Source: Austropuccinia psidii
Lineage: Eukaryota; Basidiomycota; Pucciniomycetes; Pucciniales; Sphaerophragmiaceae
Reading direction: 5' to 3'
Assembly: GCA_023105745.1 (NCBI GenBank)
Contig: JALGQZ010000004.1
Location: 63,957,112 to 64,021,111, forward strand
Length of the DNA: 64,000 nucleotides
The notes below the pieces were generated by a model, which did not search any database, had not been told where the DNA came from, and saw only the letters and a program-made list of their open reading frames with translations. Made by a program: the position numbers and the translations under genes. Of this stretch, positions 10,521 to 22,279 are shown one piece after another; the first letter of the stretch is position 1; each line of letters opens with the position of its first letter.

Positions 10521-12508
10521 TGTAAGGTTTGACTATGAAACAATAAGTAAAAATTACTAATATTTTACTTATTGTACTATGAATGTCCTTATAAATGAAA
10601 TAAATAAGATAAAAATAATTATAATAATAAAGAATTATTATATTTATGGCATAAAAATAATTCTATTTTTAATAAAATATGATAATATAATTTATATTAT
10701 AAAATATAATATAATAAAATAAATATATTACTACAAAATAATCAATATATTTAATAGCACTTCATTATTGTTACAAACAAATAATAAAGGCGTAAAAAAT
10801 TTTTTTCATTAATAAAAAACAATTAATAAAAATAATATTACCAATATTAAAGTTATAAATTAATATAAATACTATTTATATTAATTAAAGAATTATTAAA
10901 AGAGTAATAATAGAGAAAATTATTATAATAAGAGAAAATAACCTACTTTTAATACTTAATATAATAATTTAGAGATATTTTACGCTAAATAATGTGAATA
11001 CAGCTTATACAAATTGTATTTACAATAAAAAATAGAGAAATTACAAATATTCTTCATTTTTTACGTGGAAATGAGTTTTTAGAGAGATTTTTAACAAAAA
11101 CAATTAAACAAATGATTTAATCATGTCAAAATTGATGATTATAATAAGATGATCTTTGGTCTTTAATAATATAAAAGTTTTATATATAAAGAATAAAGAA
11201 ATTACCTTTTTAATTGTATTTGATTTAATGTTTTTGATGCGTCTGAGGGGAAAACAGAGTAAAAAGAGCTCTATTTATAGTAAATACCTCCCTCTTAGAG
11301 TCCAACAGGCCTCTAGTAGACGTGTACTGATCATATCCACTGGAATTGATCAATATTTCAAGGTTTGGTGATGATTACATCATGATCAAACCTCATTACA
11401 TCATCATTACGCCATTATTTAGAGTTATCACTATAACTCTAAGTTTGATGACGTCAAAGGCTTGGAAGAACCCCAAATTTCGTGGATTTTATTAGTTTTA
11501 ATCATAAACTAATAGTATTCACCAATTTTATCACTTATATGACTGTTAAACTTAATTTAAGGTTACAGTGAGTGATCATAAATGATCAAATTAAGCTCAA
11601 ACTTTGATCCTTAATACCTTTTCAGATTTTCACCCTAAAGCAATTCAGAGAGTTGATTCTGATAGCTTGGCATAACCGTATCATGCTGCCAAGAGCATTT
11701 CATTACATCATCAAAACTCTATTTTTGATGATTTTTCTTGTAACTCATCTTTTCTGTTGAAATTTAATATTTTAAACTTCAAACTATGATTTCAAGGGGT
11801 TATACCTTGAATATTATAATAAAAAATACATAATTCTTCACGAATGAACTAGTAGAATCGAACTTTCCGCTTTTTTTTAAGTTTGGACCACTTTCACAAC
11901 AAAGTGGTCAACAGCTCTGTTGATTTTAATCAATAATTCCTTACATATTTTAACCTTGTTTATAGCTTGTGAAATAAACTTCATCTCTGTATTCCTACAG
12001 TAATCACGTGATGACTTTTTTTTTGGTTCATCACTCTATCATGCATAATTCAAGAGATATTAGCTAAAATCCTTGAATATATGTGTTGACCAAAAAAGTG
12101 CATATATTCAGGTTAATTCCTTAAGTATTGGTTTTGAAGCTTAGCTTATTAATTGTTTTATGTGTGGATTTTAATGGAGAATCTAATGGTACCATTTATT
12201 TCACATGTTGTTTCATTAGTTTTTGAAATAAATAAGGATTTGTGTTTTTCATAAGGTATTATTACTTATAACTTATTAAATATTGACTTTACAGATATGC
12301 CATAAAAATGGTATATGTGTATTTTACCATGGGGAATCCAATGGTATAATTTATTTCACATGTTTATTCATTGGTGTTTAAGTTAAACCAAGTTTTATAC
12401 CAATTTATGGTATTTTTGTAGTTTTAAGGTACTTATTTTTAATGTATAATTATATTAAATATTTCTTGTGACCTTTTTGGGTATGTGGTCATATCTCAAA
12501 GGTTCAAA
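10521..12508 (-). repeat. 5' LTR of element A
   Basis: Collinear with the LTR at 1887-3860. It keeps the TGACGTCA palindrome (11449-11456) and the TATAAATA box (11272-11279). Its outer end has decayed to ttcaaa where the partner LTR has ttcaca. Confidence 0.9.
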
Positions 12509-12513
12509 TTAAA
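12509..12513. other. Right target-site duplication of element A
   Basis: ttaaa, against ttaca on the left side. The single mismatch fits the age of the insertion. Confidence 0.5.
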
Positions 12514-13377
12514 CCTTTGTATGCTGGCACAATCCAATAAGAGCTTTCATAAGCTGAATCTGCAAGTAGATATTGATCTTTTCCATAGTATTTATGTGGA
12601 TGTTTGCAGATTTGCATATGTTGGTACACATTTGATCATAAAGAGAGCCTGAATAGCCAACATTTAGTGAAATAAAAACTCTGTTGACATCACAAACTAA
12701 TTGAATTTAATACCTAAATCACATCTATTATAAGCTCACAAATGGTTCAATAAGATATGAATAGCATAAATAACTCTTTTTGCAATCAAAGTATGCCTCA
12801 CTATCTCTGGGTGGCCTTTGAGACAAAGGTATAAGACTACCGACTATAAATCCCACACATCCAGGAAAACCTTTGGCTTGCATTACTTGGGAAGTCTCCA
12901 ATGGCTTTTGTGAATTTGGCCACATAATATATTTCTTTTCATACTTGATTATAGGCTGTGTATATAATAAAATAGCCCCATGACTAACTCCAAATAGCAT
13001 TCCTAGTTTTCCCATTGGATCCTAATTGTTCTAATTCTACAGCCAATTGTATGGCTGGATCTCTCTGTTTAAATCTTGATGAATTGTGAAAAATTGTATC
13101 ATCTTGAATCAAGGTAACTAAGTGCTGGAAAGATTGATGAGTAGTATGGCAGAGTTGTTTGAATTTATGACTTGATAACTGGACCAAATCACTGGAGTTG
13201 TATATATATGCAGAAGGAGTTTTTTTTGCAGGGTGTAAGATACCTTTGGGTACTGAGATGGTGTAACAGTGATACATCTTCTTCCAGGTCTGAATCAATA
13301 TTGGATTCCATGACAAGGATATTCTGCATGATATTTAGTTGATGAAGTAATGGGATTCTTGCTGATGTTTTTGGCAT
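12514..13377 (-). pseudogene. PIF/Harbinger transposase, N-terminal and core fragment
   Basis: The minus strand carries, across two frameshifts, an N-terminal region (S-D-L-E-E-D-V-S-L-L), a helical segment with F-K-Q-R-D-P-A-I-Q-L-A-V-E-L, G-K-L-G-M-L-F-G-V-S-H-G, and the core motif G-F-P-G-C-V-G-F-I-V-G-S followed by S-Q-R-P-P-R-D-S-E-A-Y-F. In Harbinger nucleases the G-x-I-D-G-T block carries the first catalytic Asp; here the position reads I-V-G-S. Closer to element A a D-Q-Y-L-L-A-D-S-A-Y block and a W-I-V-P-A-Y-K-G block follow. The gene continues at 1886-1538 beyond the inserted retroelement. It is certainly inactive. Confidence 0.75.
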
Positions 13378-13662
13378 TTTTGTATATTTATATATTTAAA
13401 TTCTATTGAAAAGAATTTGGTCTAAAGACATTTATCCAAAGCTCAACTCCCTGGGTGACGGTTTTGTGCACCATTTTTAGAAATTCAGCCATGATAGGCT
13501 AGTATTTCAAGGGTTATAATTCGGGATTTGCAGGCAAAAATATAGGTTTTTACATGTTCAAAATACCACTGGTCAGGGGGTGTGTTATTTGAGAAATCCC
13601 AGAAATTAAATTCCACATTTCAGGAAAAAAAATCAAGATTTCAAATGTGGGATTTCATAGGT

Positions 13663-13676
13663 TTGACACCCCCTAA
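13663..13676 (-). repeat. Terminal sequence and TTA target site of the Harbinger element
   Basis: On the minus strand the sequence reads TTA followed by GGGGGTGTCAA. A near-identical terminus with the same TTA lies at 55486-55499, and similarity continues inward for roughly 100 bp (a TTTGAAATCTTG block). Harbinger elements duplicate TTA or TAA on insertion. Confidence 0.55.
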
Positions 13677-14720
13677 TGATAATAAATTAAATTAATATAT
13701 ATATTTATTTCTCTTTAAGATTTTAATTATTCTTTTTTTTAATGAAAGGAAATAAGAAATAATTAATTAAATCATTGAAAGAGAGGTTTTTTTTGAAAAA
13801 AAAAAAAACTTTAAATTATTACTATAATTATAATCATTTTTTTTAAGAAAAAAAGAAGAAAAAAAAAGGTAAATTTAAAAAGATAAATTTGAATATATAT
13901 ATATATATATATATTAATAAAATAAATAAATGAAAATTATAATGATGAATATAAATACATAAAATATATATATATATATATCTAAAAATTGAAAATTTAA
14001 TAATAAAAAATAATAAACTTTCCTTTTTTATTCTATTTTTTTTTTATCTTTTTTTAAAATACTTATTTTTAATTAATAAAATACAAACCAAATTTAGAAT
14101 AATTTTATAAATTTTTATATATAAAGGAAAAAAAATATCAGATAATAATAAAAATAATAATAATATTTATTTTAATTTTTTTTTTTTTTTTTTTGAAGTT
14201 TTGAAATATATATATTATTGGTTAAGTTTTTTTTTAAAAAAACAAAAAAACAAAAATCAAATATTAAAAATCTTAATTTTTTTAAAAAAAAAATTTCTTT
14301 AAATTTTAAAATTTTGGAATTTTCTTTTTTCAATTCAAAAAAAAAAAAAAAAAAAAAAATTATAATTTGTAATTTTTTTTTTTAATTAAAAACTTTTAAT
14401 TACATACATATATATATGTTTTTTTTTTGCTTTTATCAAAAACTCACCCTTTTTTTTTTAATTTTTTTTTATAAAAAAAACAAAAAAAAAAAAAATTCTT
14501 ATTTAAATAAATAAAAATAAAATAAAATAAAATTATTTTTATGAGAATTAAAAAAAAAAAAAATAAAATGAAAAAAAAAAAAAAAAAATATTTTTTGAGA
14601 TTTTTTCTTTTATTACAAAATTTTGAAAAAAAAAAAAAAAAAAAATACAAATATTTATATATATATATAAATATGAAAAAAATAAAAATAGAAATTTATT
14701 AATTTTTTAACTTAAAAAAA
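13677..14720. other. AT-rich low-complexity spacer
   Basis: Long A and T runs, TA dinucleotide tracts (near 13895 and 13965) and no ORF with protein-like composition. I see nothing functional in it. Confidence 0.7.
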
Positions 14721-14815
14721 GGGTGTTGGTAAACGCATGTAAGCTTTTAGTAAAAACACATAAGCCCTTATGTGTTTTTACCAATTTATGGTAAAAACAC
14801 ATAAGTGACCTTATT
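14721..14815. repeat. M1 left terminal inverted repeat with alternating motif array
   Basis: Copies of gtaaaaacac(g/a)taag occur in both orientations and can fold into a long hairpin. Similar arrays mark both ends of M1, M2 and M4. Such subterminal arrays are usual transposase-binding sites. Confidence 0.75.
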
Positions 14816-15367
14816 TTTCAAAAACAATTCCTCAGGCTCAGTTTTGAGGATTTTTTGAATTTTTTTTGTCATATTTTTCCTGACTTGGAATGTCAATATG
14901 CACAAATTTTTTCAAAAAAATTGTTTAAAATGAAGGGTTCAATCTATAGAATAAAGCACCAGAAGCCCATAATTTTGGGAATTTTTTTGGTGGGAAAAGT
15001 GAAGGTGCAAAAAGGGTTTTTTTTTTCAAATGTTTTTTCCCGTCATTGTAATATGCCTATTTTTAAAAATTTAATTTAATAACTTCCCACTTATGAATTT
15101 CCTTCATTTTTTTAAAAAATTGAAGGGTGTAATCTGGACAATAAAGAACCAGAAGCCCATGATTTTGGGGAATTGTCTTGGTGGGACAGCAAGTGCAGGG
15201 GCAATAAGTGTATTTTTTCAGTTTTTTTTTTCCTTGTTTGTAATATGACTATTTCTAAGTACAAAATTTCCACATGTTTGATAAAAAAGGAGACTGAGGT
15301 GGGATTTAAGTAATAAATATGACTGAGGAGGGGGATAATTGGCATAAATTGTATATACAAAAATCAA

Positions 15368-18300
15368 TCAATCAGAATCAACCTCCAAAATAGTGGGGTT
15401 TTTCTGAGAGGGGGTAGGAATATTGGACAAATACAACATTCTGTGTTTCTTAAATTTATCATCCCACCCCAGGGCTTGTGTTTGGGAATGAATCTCCCAA
15501 TTCACAGTAATGGGGGGGACTGGATAAACTTTAGAAATGATTATGTCCAAAGGAACAAAATGAGCACAGCTATCCAAGAAGCAGATTAAAATGGGGGGAT
15601 TATCATTTGGAGGAAAGAAATAAGGGAAAAAAGAAAAAGATTGGACTGTGGAATGAAAGAAAACTGGTCTTTTATACTTATTTGCAATTGGATCCCCCAT
15701 GTCAGGCATGGACATCCACTTGCTTTCTGGAGTCTGGCCAACATCTTCATACCATTCCATTCTGTCCAAATAAGAGGATACTGAGGGAATTAAGGTGTTC
15801 ATGGCTTCATAAAGGTCTTGATTTGGTTGAATTTCTTCAGCCAATTCACCTTCAACATCAGCTCATTGATCTTGAGTCTTGTAAATGTAATGGGACATTG
15901 TTCTGTAGCCACAGTTTCCATCACCCTGTACATTGATGGCCTTGAAGGTGTATTTCAATATAAACTTGGGCAAGTCTTTTGAGCCAGTTATCTGATAAAA
16001 TAAGGTCAAAAAATGAATAAATATTAAAATAAAAAAGAGAAATATACATTAAACAGAATAAGAAAGTCACAAAAAGCTTGGAGCATTCATCACTTGTGTG
16101 ATAATTGCTTTGACAATTCTCACAGGTCAGGTCAATTTCATTATATATCTTCAAACTGGTTTCAGGCTTGTGTGATTTTCTTTGTGAGGTTTTGCTTCCA
16201 ATTTCCAATCTTCTGGACCTTCTAAGGGTGACTTCTGATTTATTTAATTCTGTTTCTGAGGGTAGTGAATCTTATGAACTAATTAATTTAGATAATGAGT
16301 CCTCAGAATCTTCATATTCATCAGATGAGTCCACTTCCATAATTGTAGAGGGGACATTTGACTTTGATCTTGATGTTGTTGTGCAGGTCACTTTTGATGG
16401 GGCTCTTCCTCTTCTCTTGGATTGACTTTCAATTATTTCCAATCTTGAAGGTTCTCTTTTGTTTGGATTTTTGTTTTTATTCTTGGCTCCTTGAGGTCTT
16501 GCACAGATATTCTTTCATTCTAGAGGGTCTTCATAATGTTTATCATCCTCTTGACTCTTGGGAATTTGATCAAATGGGAATTTTCCAGTCAAGACATCTT
16601 GAAAATGTTGAATAATTGGGGTGATTTGTGCCATTGGTCTTTGAAAAAGGTCTTCCCCAACAGATTCAAATATTTTCTGGGATTCATTCTTTCTTTCTTT
16701 TTCAACACTTTGATCATCACCTTAAAAACCAGCCTGAGAAGAATATGACAAATAAAATCAGTTAATAAGGAAAAAAGTAAGAATGTGAAGTTAAAAAACC
16801 CTCACAGGAAAATTCAAATACCACTGAGGATGGAAGTCTGATATTTCAAGCCTTTGGTGCTTGGAAAATGCCTTTTGGTTCTTATTCTTGCAAGGAATGC
16901 CTTGATAATTGTTGTATTTGTTGGTGCATATTTCATTGGGAGGAAATTTGGTTTTGAAATTTTCAAAGGCCATCTGAAGAGCATAATGAGACACCTTGCC
17001 ATTGATGGCACAGATGTGTGGAGTAAAATTCTTGACATGGACAATCATTTCTTTGGAGATTCTGTTGATAATTCAATAAATTGTTTTCTGAATGCCATGT
17101 GGAGAGCTCTAACTACCTCCAGGAAAGTACCAGTGGACTTCTGGAGCCAAAGTTTCACCATGGCATGGGCACATTCAACTCTGGAGGTGGAGCCCACACC
17201 CAGGTGCAAATGGTGGTTGGTCCAGGCTGGCACATAATACTCCTTTTGTGAGCCTGCAAGCATGTAAACCTTTACCTGCTATACAGACCCCAATCACTTT
17301 CTTTAAGATTTTGTCTCATTTTCTTTCATTATTTTGTATAAATTTCAAATACTTAAATTCATTATGTTATAATATGAATTTAATCTTGTTTCTATGACTT
17401 ATTCCTAAATATGTCATAGTATAAAGTTCCTGCTATGTCATCACTCTTGTTGTTATATCTGCTCATGTTGCTATAACAAATCTTACCTCATTAGAACAAA
17501 ATTACTTCATATTATTTTGATTTCAAATTTGTACTTACAACATTTAAAGATGATTAATTCTCTTTGAATTAATCCTCAGAGCTCTTACACCAATATATTT
17601 TTACAATTAAAATCATTTAAATTTTATTTTAGAAATATTAAGCGCTCTCACTTATAAGTGATTCAATTCACTATTATCATTCATTTCTACTGTTGAAGCC
17701 TAAATTCCAACAGTACATAATTTTAAATCAAGTGACATGTCTATTACTTCAAATAATAGTATTCCACTTCTCAATTAGTTTATTAAACTCCTAGTATTTT
17801 AGTCTGGAAGCCATGAAAGAGGCGCCAGCTAACACCTTTAGAGGAATCCAGGTATTTTCCAAATACTGCAAGACTTCATGATTTTTGACTTGCTTTTGAA
17901 GCTTCTTCCAGTTGTCTTTGAAAGACTTTTCAGTGGATGAATAAATAACCTGAGAAATGAATCCCAAAGTCATTAATAAAAACAAAATTAAGAAAAAAAG
18001 TGAAATAAAGTCAACTAAAGTGAAAGATAAAATTATATTACTTGATTCCAAAAGCCCATAAAATTTTCAAAATCAGTTCCATGACCAATTTTCTTCATGA
18101 AATGAGCAGATACATCTTTATTGATGTGCCAAATGCATAGCATGACTTTGGAGTCTGGGAAGAGCTTCTGAAGAGAATTTTTCAAGGCCAGATCCCTTTA
18201 AATAACAATTACTGGAGGGGGGACTATATTGGTGTTGTTGAGGACTTTTTCTATGTATTGATTTAATGCCCAAGTATATGAGGGTTCAGTTTCATTATTC

Positions 18301-19046
18301 ATCAACCAAAAAGCCCCATAAAAGGTCTTATTGGTTGAGCTGAACCCAACAATATGAAAAAGGGGCATTTTGTACTTATTGGTTTTATAAATACAATCCA
18401 TAAGAATGACATGATGAAAGCCATGAAGGAGTTTTATGGCCAGGGGGTGAGTGAAAAACATGCCGGTAATGTGTCCCTCAGAATCCCTTGCAGAGGCCCA
18501 AACAAAATTTTCTTGTTTGAGAGTGTCAATAAGAGCATCAATGGGCCTTCTGCCTTGCAGTTTGTCTTTCTTGATTTTCTTGACTTGGTTGTAAATGTCT
18601 TGAAGGATTACAGCCCTGTCAGACTCCCTCTGGCTGCATAATTGGGCCTTAATTTGCCTTGGCATGAGCAGTGATTCAGAAATTTGAGCAATTTGGGATG
18701 TTTCTTTCTCATTGAATTTCCTGAAATCAGGATGTGCCATGATATTTTCAGTGGCATCATGGCTATGTTCAGGATTTTTGACTTTAAGAGTCCAAGTGGT
18801 ACTCTTGGCATATTTTCTGGCATAAAGTATAAAAGGACAGTCAAGCTTTCTTGAGGTGACTGTTTTGGAGGGGCTTTTGTTGGAATTTGGGGTCCCAGAC
18901 CTTTCACAACATATTTCAATTTGGCTGTGGGTCATATTGGACCTCAAGGTGGACACAGCATACCCCTGAGCCCTGGCAACATTATGCACATGTTGCCAAA
19001 GAAGCTCAAGGGTCTGAAATTCACCTTCAGTGGGGGGTTGAAGCAT
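15368..19046 (-). pseudogene. M1 MULE transposase-OTU fusion, broken
   Basis: It starts at ATG 19046 (M-L-Q-P-P-T-E-G-E-F). Domains in order: Cys/His DNA-binding region with I-C-C, C-P-F and H-S-H, as in FAR1-like MULE N-termini; DDE core with first Asp in M-D-C-I-Y-K-T-N; third acid in S-T-S-R-V-E; CCHC knuckle; OTU domain with V-Q-G-D-G-N-C-G-Y-R and A-H-F-V-P-L. The codon of the second catalytic Asp (V-I-D-R-D in M4) is a TAA stop here. A second stop replaces Trp early in the OTU domain. Introns at 18041-17950 and 16805-16734 match those of M4. A 588-bp solo LTR interrupts the coding sequence at 17247-17834. Confidence 0.85.
17247..17834 (-). mobile_element. Solo LTR inside M1 (copia-like ends)
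   Basis: 588 bp running TGTGAGCC...GCTAACA, bounded by the perfect 5-bp duplication ccttt (17242-17246 and 17835-17839). M4 gives the unoccupied site, where tactccttt continues directly into agagga. On the minus strand it begins TGTTAGC, a common Ty1/copia LTR start, so minus orientation and a copia origin are inferred. It is unrelated in sequence to the chromovirus LTRs of this window. Confidence 0.88.
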
Positions 19047-19544
19047 TTTTTTAATGAAAATTATGTATAAAAGTAAAAAAAAGGGGGATTTGGGGGATTT
19101 GGAATGGGGTAAGAACCTTTCAAAATGTGAAAAAGAGGTGAAAAAAGGTGTGAAAAATGAACAGAAGTGGTTAAGAGTGAAAGAAAGTGGTTTAAATGTT
19201 GGATTAATAGATGAGGGAAGGTAAAAAATTGAAAATTGAGAGGCTTGAAATCAGGTTGTTGTGGTGGAAAATGCAGTCTTTGGAGGAAAAAAAGAAAAAT
19301 AAGTGTGAAAAGCTTTGCAAAATGGCTTTGGTAATGCTGTTTTTCCAAAAAAAAACAATGGTTTGGGTTGGGGATAATGTGGATTATTTGGGTGTTTGGC
19401 CTTTTTTTGGGGGGGCTGGGCAAAAAAAATCTGAAACAATTGGGAGTTAGAGAGGTTTTGTGGGGAAAAATCCTCTTTTGGGCATGTTTTGGCCCAATAC
19501 AGGTGTGGTTGTGTTTCATTTTTAATTAAAAATGGGCCCAGGGC

Positions 19545-19633
19545 ACCCCTTACATGTTCTTACCAATTTATGGCAAAAACACATAAGTTTTTAGTAAAAA
19601 CATGTAAGCTCTTACGTGTTTTTACCAACACCC
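19545..19633. repeat. M1 right terminal inverted repeat
   Basis: Mirror of the left end: cttacgtgtttttacc-type motifs in alternating orientation, ending ccaacaccc. Confidence 0.75.
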
Positions 19634-20142
19634 TGAAGAAAAAGAGTTTTTTTTTCTTTTTTTTAAAAAAAAAAATCTTGTTTTTAAGTTCTTTTTATTT
19701 TGTTTTTGATTTTAAGTTGAATTTAATAAAAAAAAAAAAAAAAAAGGGGGTGTAGGGGGGGGAGGAGGTTTTATATAGTTTATAAGCTTTTTTTTTTAGT
19801 TTCTTATCAATCAAAACTCGGCTATCAGGAAATTTAACTTAATAAATGATTAAATTAACTTCAAAATTTAATAAATATTAAATTAATTTCTTATTTTGAT
19901 TTCTAAAAAATAAAAAAAAAGAAACAAAAGAGTAAAATTAAAAAAAAAAAATTAATAATTAATTAATTGATTTTCTTCTTATTATTATTATCATTTTGAA
20001 TTGAAAAAAAAAAAAAATAATTGATTAAATAATTTTCTTATTATTTTTGTTTTTTTAAATTATATTTATAATTCAAATTTTTTTTTTCTTTAAAATAAAA
20101 AGAAATATAATCAATCATAATTCAATTTAATTAATTAATTAA
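19634..20142. other. AT-rich spacer between M1 and M2
   Basis: About 0.5 kb of A/T homopolymers and TTAATTAA-type sequence, with no coding or RNA signal. Confidence 0.6.
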
Positions 20143-21840
20143 GGGTGTTGGTAAACACAAGTAAGCCCTTACGTGTTTTTACCAAATTATGGCCAGAACA
20201 CGTAATTTTAGGGTAAAAACACGTAAGTAAGCTAATTTTTTTATAAAAATTCCTCAGGCTCATTTTTGAGAATTTTTAATATTTTTTTTTGCCATATTTT
20301 TTCCAACATGGGATGTGAAGGTCCCCAAATTTTTTCAATTTTTTTTTTTTTGCCCAATTTTTCTATTTTGGGCAATTTGGTAAAATGGCCCATTTTTTTG
20401 AAAAAATTCATTAAAAATGTTCCCACTTATGAATTTCAATATTTTTTTTTTAAAATGTAGGTGAGAATGTTGAGAATAATAAACCAGAAGCCCAACATTT
20501 TGGTATTTTTTTTGCAAGAACATTTGTAGGCCCAAAAAGTCCATGTTTTTTGATGTTTTTTTGTTCATGTTTGTAATTAAATTGAAAATGCCATTTATGA
20601 CATAAATTGAATTCAAAATGTAATTTATGATGGGTGGAAGTTAAAGTTTGATTTTTGGCATTAACAGTGCCATTTATCACATCAAAAGTGCCATAAATAG
20701 CATCACTAATGACATAATAATGCCATAAATGGCATCAAGAATGACATACAGATGCCATTTATGGCCAGAAAATTGGCATAAATGGCATTACAGCAATGCC
20801 ATAAATTGAATTTAATGGCCTTGACAATGCCATTTATGCATTTAAAAATGCCATAAATGGCCTTAAAAATGGCATTAATGGCCTTAACATTGGCCTTAAA
20901 AATGGAATTAATGGCCTTAACTATAACATAAATGGCATCAAAAATGCCATTTATGGAATCAAAAATTCCATTTGTGGCATTACATAAATGGAATTAACAA
21001 TGCCATTTATTGGCATTATGCCATTTATTGCATTGATAATGCCATTCATGGTATTAGTAATGCCATTAATGGCACTGTTAATGTGGCATTATTAATGCCA
21101 TTTATGGCAATAATGGCATCAGAAATGTTGCATTTTTGATGCCACAAATGGAATTGTTGATGCCATAAATGACATTAATGGCATCAATAATATTTCATTG
21201 ATAATGCCATTAATGGCACAGTTAATGCCATTTATGACACTTCTAATTCCACTTATGGCACTGTCAATGCCATTTATGGCATTGTTAATGCCATTTATTG
21301 CACAGTTAATGCCATTTATGACACTGCTAATGCCACTTATGGCACTTTTAATGCCATTTATGACACTGATAATGCCATTTATGGGACTGTTAATGCCATT
21401 TATGGCATTGTTAATGCCATTTATGGCATTGTTAATCCCATTTATGACACTGGTAATGCCATTTATGGGACTGTTAATACCATTTATGGCATTGTTAATG
21501 CCATTTATTGCATTGTTAATGCCATTTATTGCATTGTTAATGCCATTTATTGCATTTTTGATTCCATAAATGGCATTAATGGCATCAGAAATATTTCATT
21601 GATAATGCCATTAATGGCACTGTTAATGCCATAAATAGAATTTTTAATGCCACAAATGGCATTTTTAATGCCACAAATGGCATTAATGGCATCATAAATG
21701 CCATAAATAGCCATATTTCATTTAAAAACCATCCCTTACGTGTTTTTACCATAAAATTACGTGTTTTTACCAATTGATGGTAAAAACACGTAAGTTTTTA
21801 GTAAAAACATGTAAGCTCTTACGTGTTTTTACCAATACCC
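20143..21840. mobile_element. M2, non-autonomous MULE carrying a palindromic array
   Basis: It has the same gggtgttggtaaa termini and 15-bp motif arrays as M1 and M4, and is flanked on both sides by ttaattaattaa, a possible 12-bp duplication that is hard to prove in this AT-rich sequence. Its first 450 bp resemble the non-coding transposase 3' side of M1 and M4 (ctcaggctca, cttatgaatttc and ccagaagccca blocks). No transposase remains; the interior is a palindromic repeat array. It would depend on an M4-like transposase. Confidence 0.82.
20590..21720. repeat. TGCCAT/ATGGCA palindromic satellite-like array
   Basis: More than 1 kb built almost wholly from short imperfect palindromes of the form TGCCATttATGGCA, spaced by about 5-10 bp (ttgttaa, caaaaa and similar). 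From about 21198 to 21570 the unit becomes a regular repeat of about 18-21 bp. The open frame across that part encodes only M-P-F-M-A-L-L repeats, an effect of the DNA repeat, not a protein. Confidence 0.85.
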
Positions 21841-22085
21841 TTAATTAATTAATCTTTTTTTCTTTAAAAAAGAGGAAAACTTTTTATAATCAAAAACAAG
21901 TTAATTTTTCTAATTTTAGAATTAAAAAAAAAAAAAATTTAAGAAATATTTTATAAAAAGGATGATTTTAAATATTCAAAATAGTTAAATCATAAAAAAA
22001 AAAGGTAAATTTTTATTTTTTAAACTTTTAAAAATGTTTAAAATTTAATTTTTTTTTTTTTTTTAAGAAAATATTATATTATATT

Positions 22086-22134
<49 letters not shown>

Positions 22135-22243
22135 TTTTTTTTTTTTAATAAATAATAATAATAAAAATAATAAAAATAAAATTAAAAAGAAGTATTAAAG
22201 AAAAACAATAAATTTTGAAATTAAAATTAATTTTTCTTTATTT

Positions 22244-22279
<36 letters not shown>

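Larger units (their letters stand above)
1887..12508 (-). mobile_element. Ty3/gypsy chromovirus A (two LTRs, degenerate)
   Basis: Complete LTR retrotransposon of about 10.6 kb in minus orientation. The LTRs are 1887-3860 and 10521-12508. A primer-site region abuts the 5' LTR and a purine tract abuts the 3' LTR. Between them lie gag, a CCHC knuckle, aspartic protease, reverse transcriptase, RNase H, integrase and a chromodomain, in the Ty3 order. It sits inside a Harbinger transposase gene. The LTRs are alike over their whole length with scattered substitutions, so the insertion is not recent. Ten in-frame stops in gag-pol mean it cannot make its own full polyprotein. Confidence 0.93.
14721..19633 (-). 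mobile_element. MULE M1 with OTU-type transposase gene, interrupted by a solo LTR
   Basis: Both ends begin gggtgttggtaaa (inverted on the right) and carry the 15-bp motif GTAAAAACACGTAAG, or variants, in both orientations. Flanking bases ttaaaaaaa and tgaagaaaa agree at 7 of 9 positions, a weak target-site duplication. The interior holds a minus-strand transposase gene closely related to those in M3 and M4. The left subterminal region has two similar blocks (about 14.9 and 15.1 kb), each containing an accagaagcccat stretch. Confidence 0.88.

Noticed and set aside
14444..14650. Phe/Lys-rich ORF in poly-T/poly-A sequence
   Set aside because: Low-complexity translation with no coding signal. 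The same applies to 31035-31223 and 35694-35921.
21198..21569. Open 123-codon frame of M-P-F-M-A-L-L repeats, resembling a membrane protein
   Set aside because: It is a by-product of the palindromic TGCCAT/ATGGCA DNA array. The repeat is not codon-phased in its neighbours and has no start context or homologue.
20590..21720. Possible CRISPR array
   Set aside because: There are no conserved repeats with unique spacers and no cas genes. The units are variable palindromes in a eukaryotic transposon.
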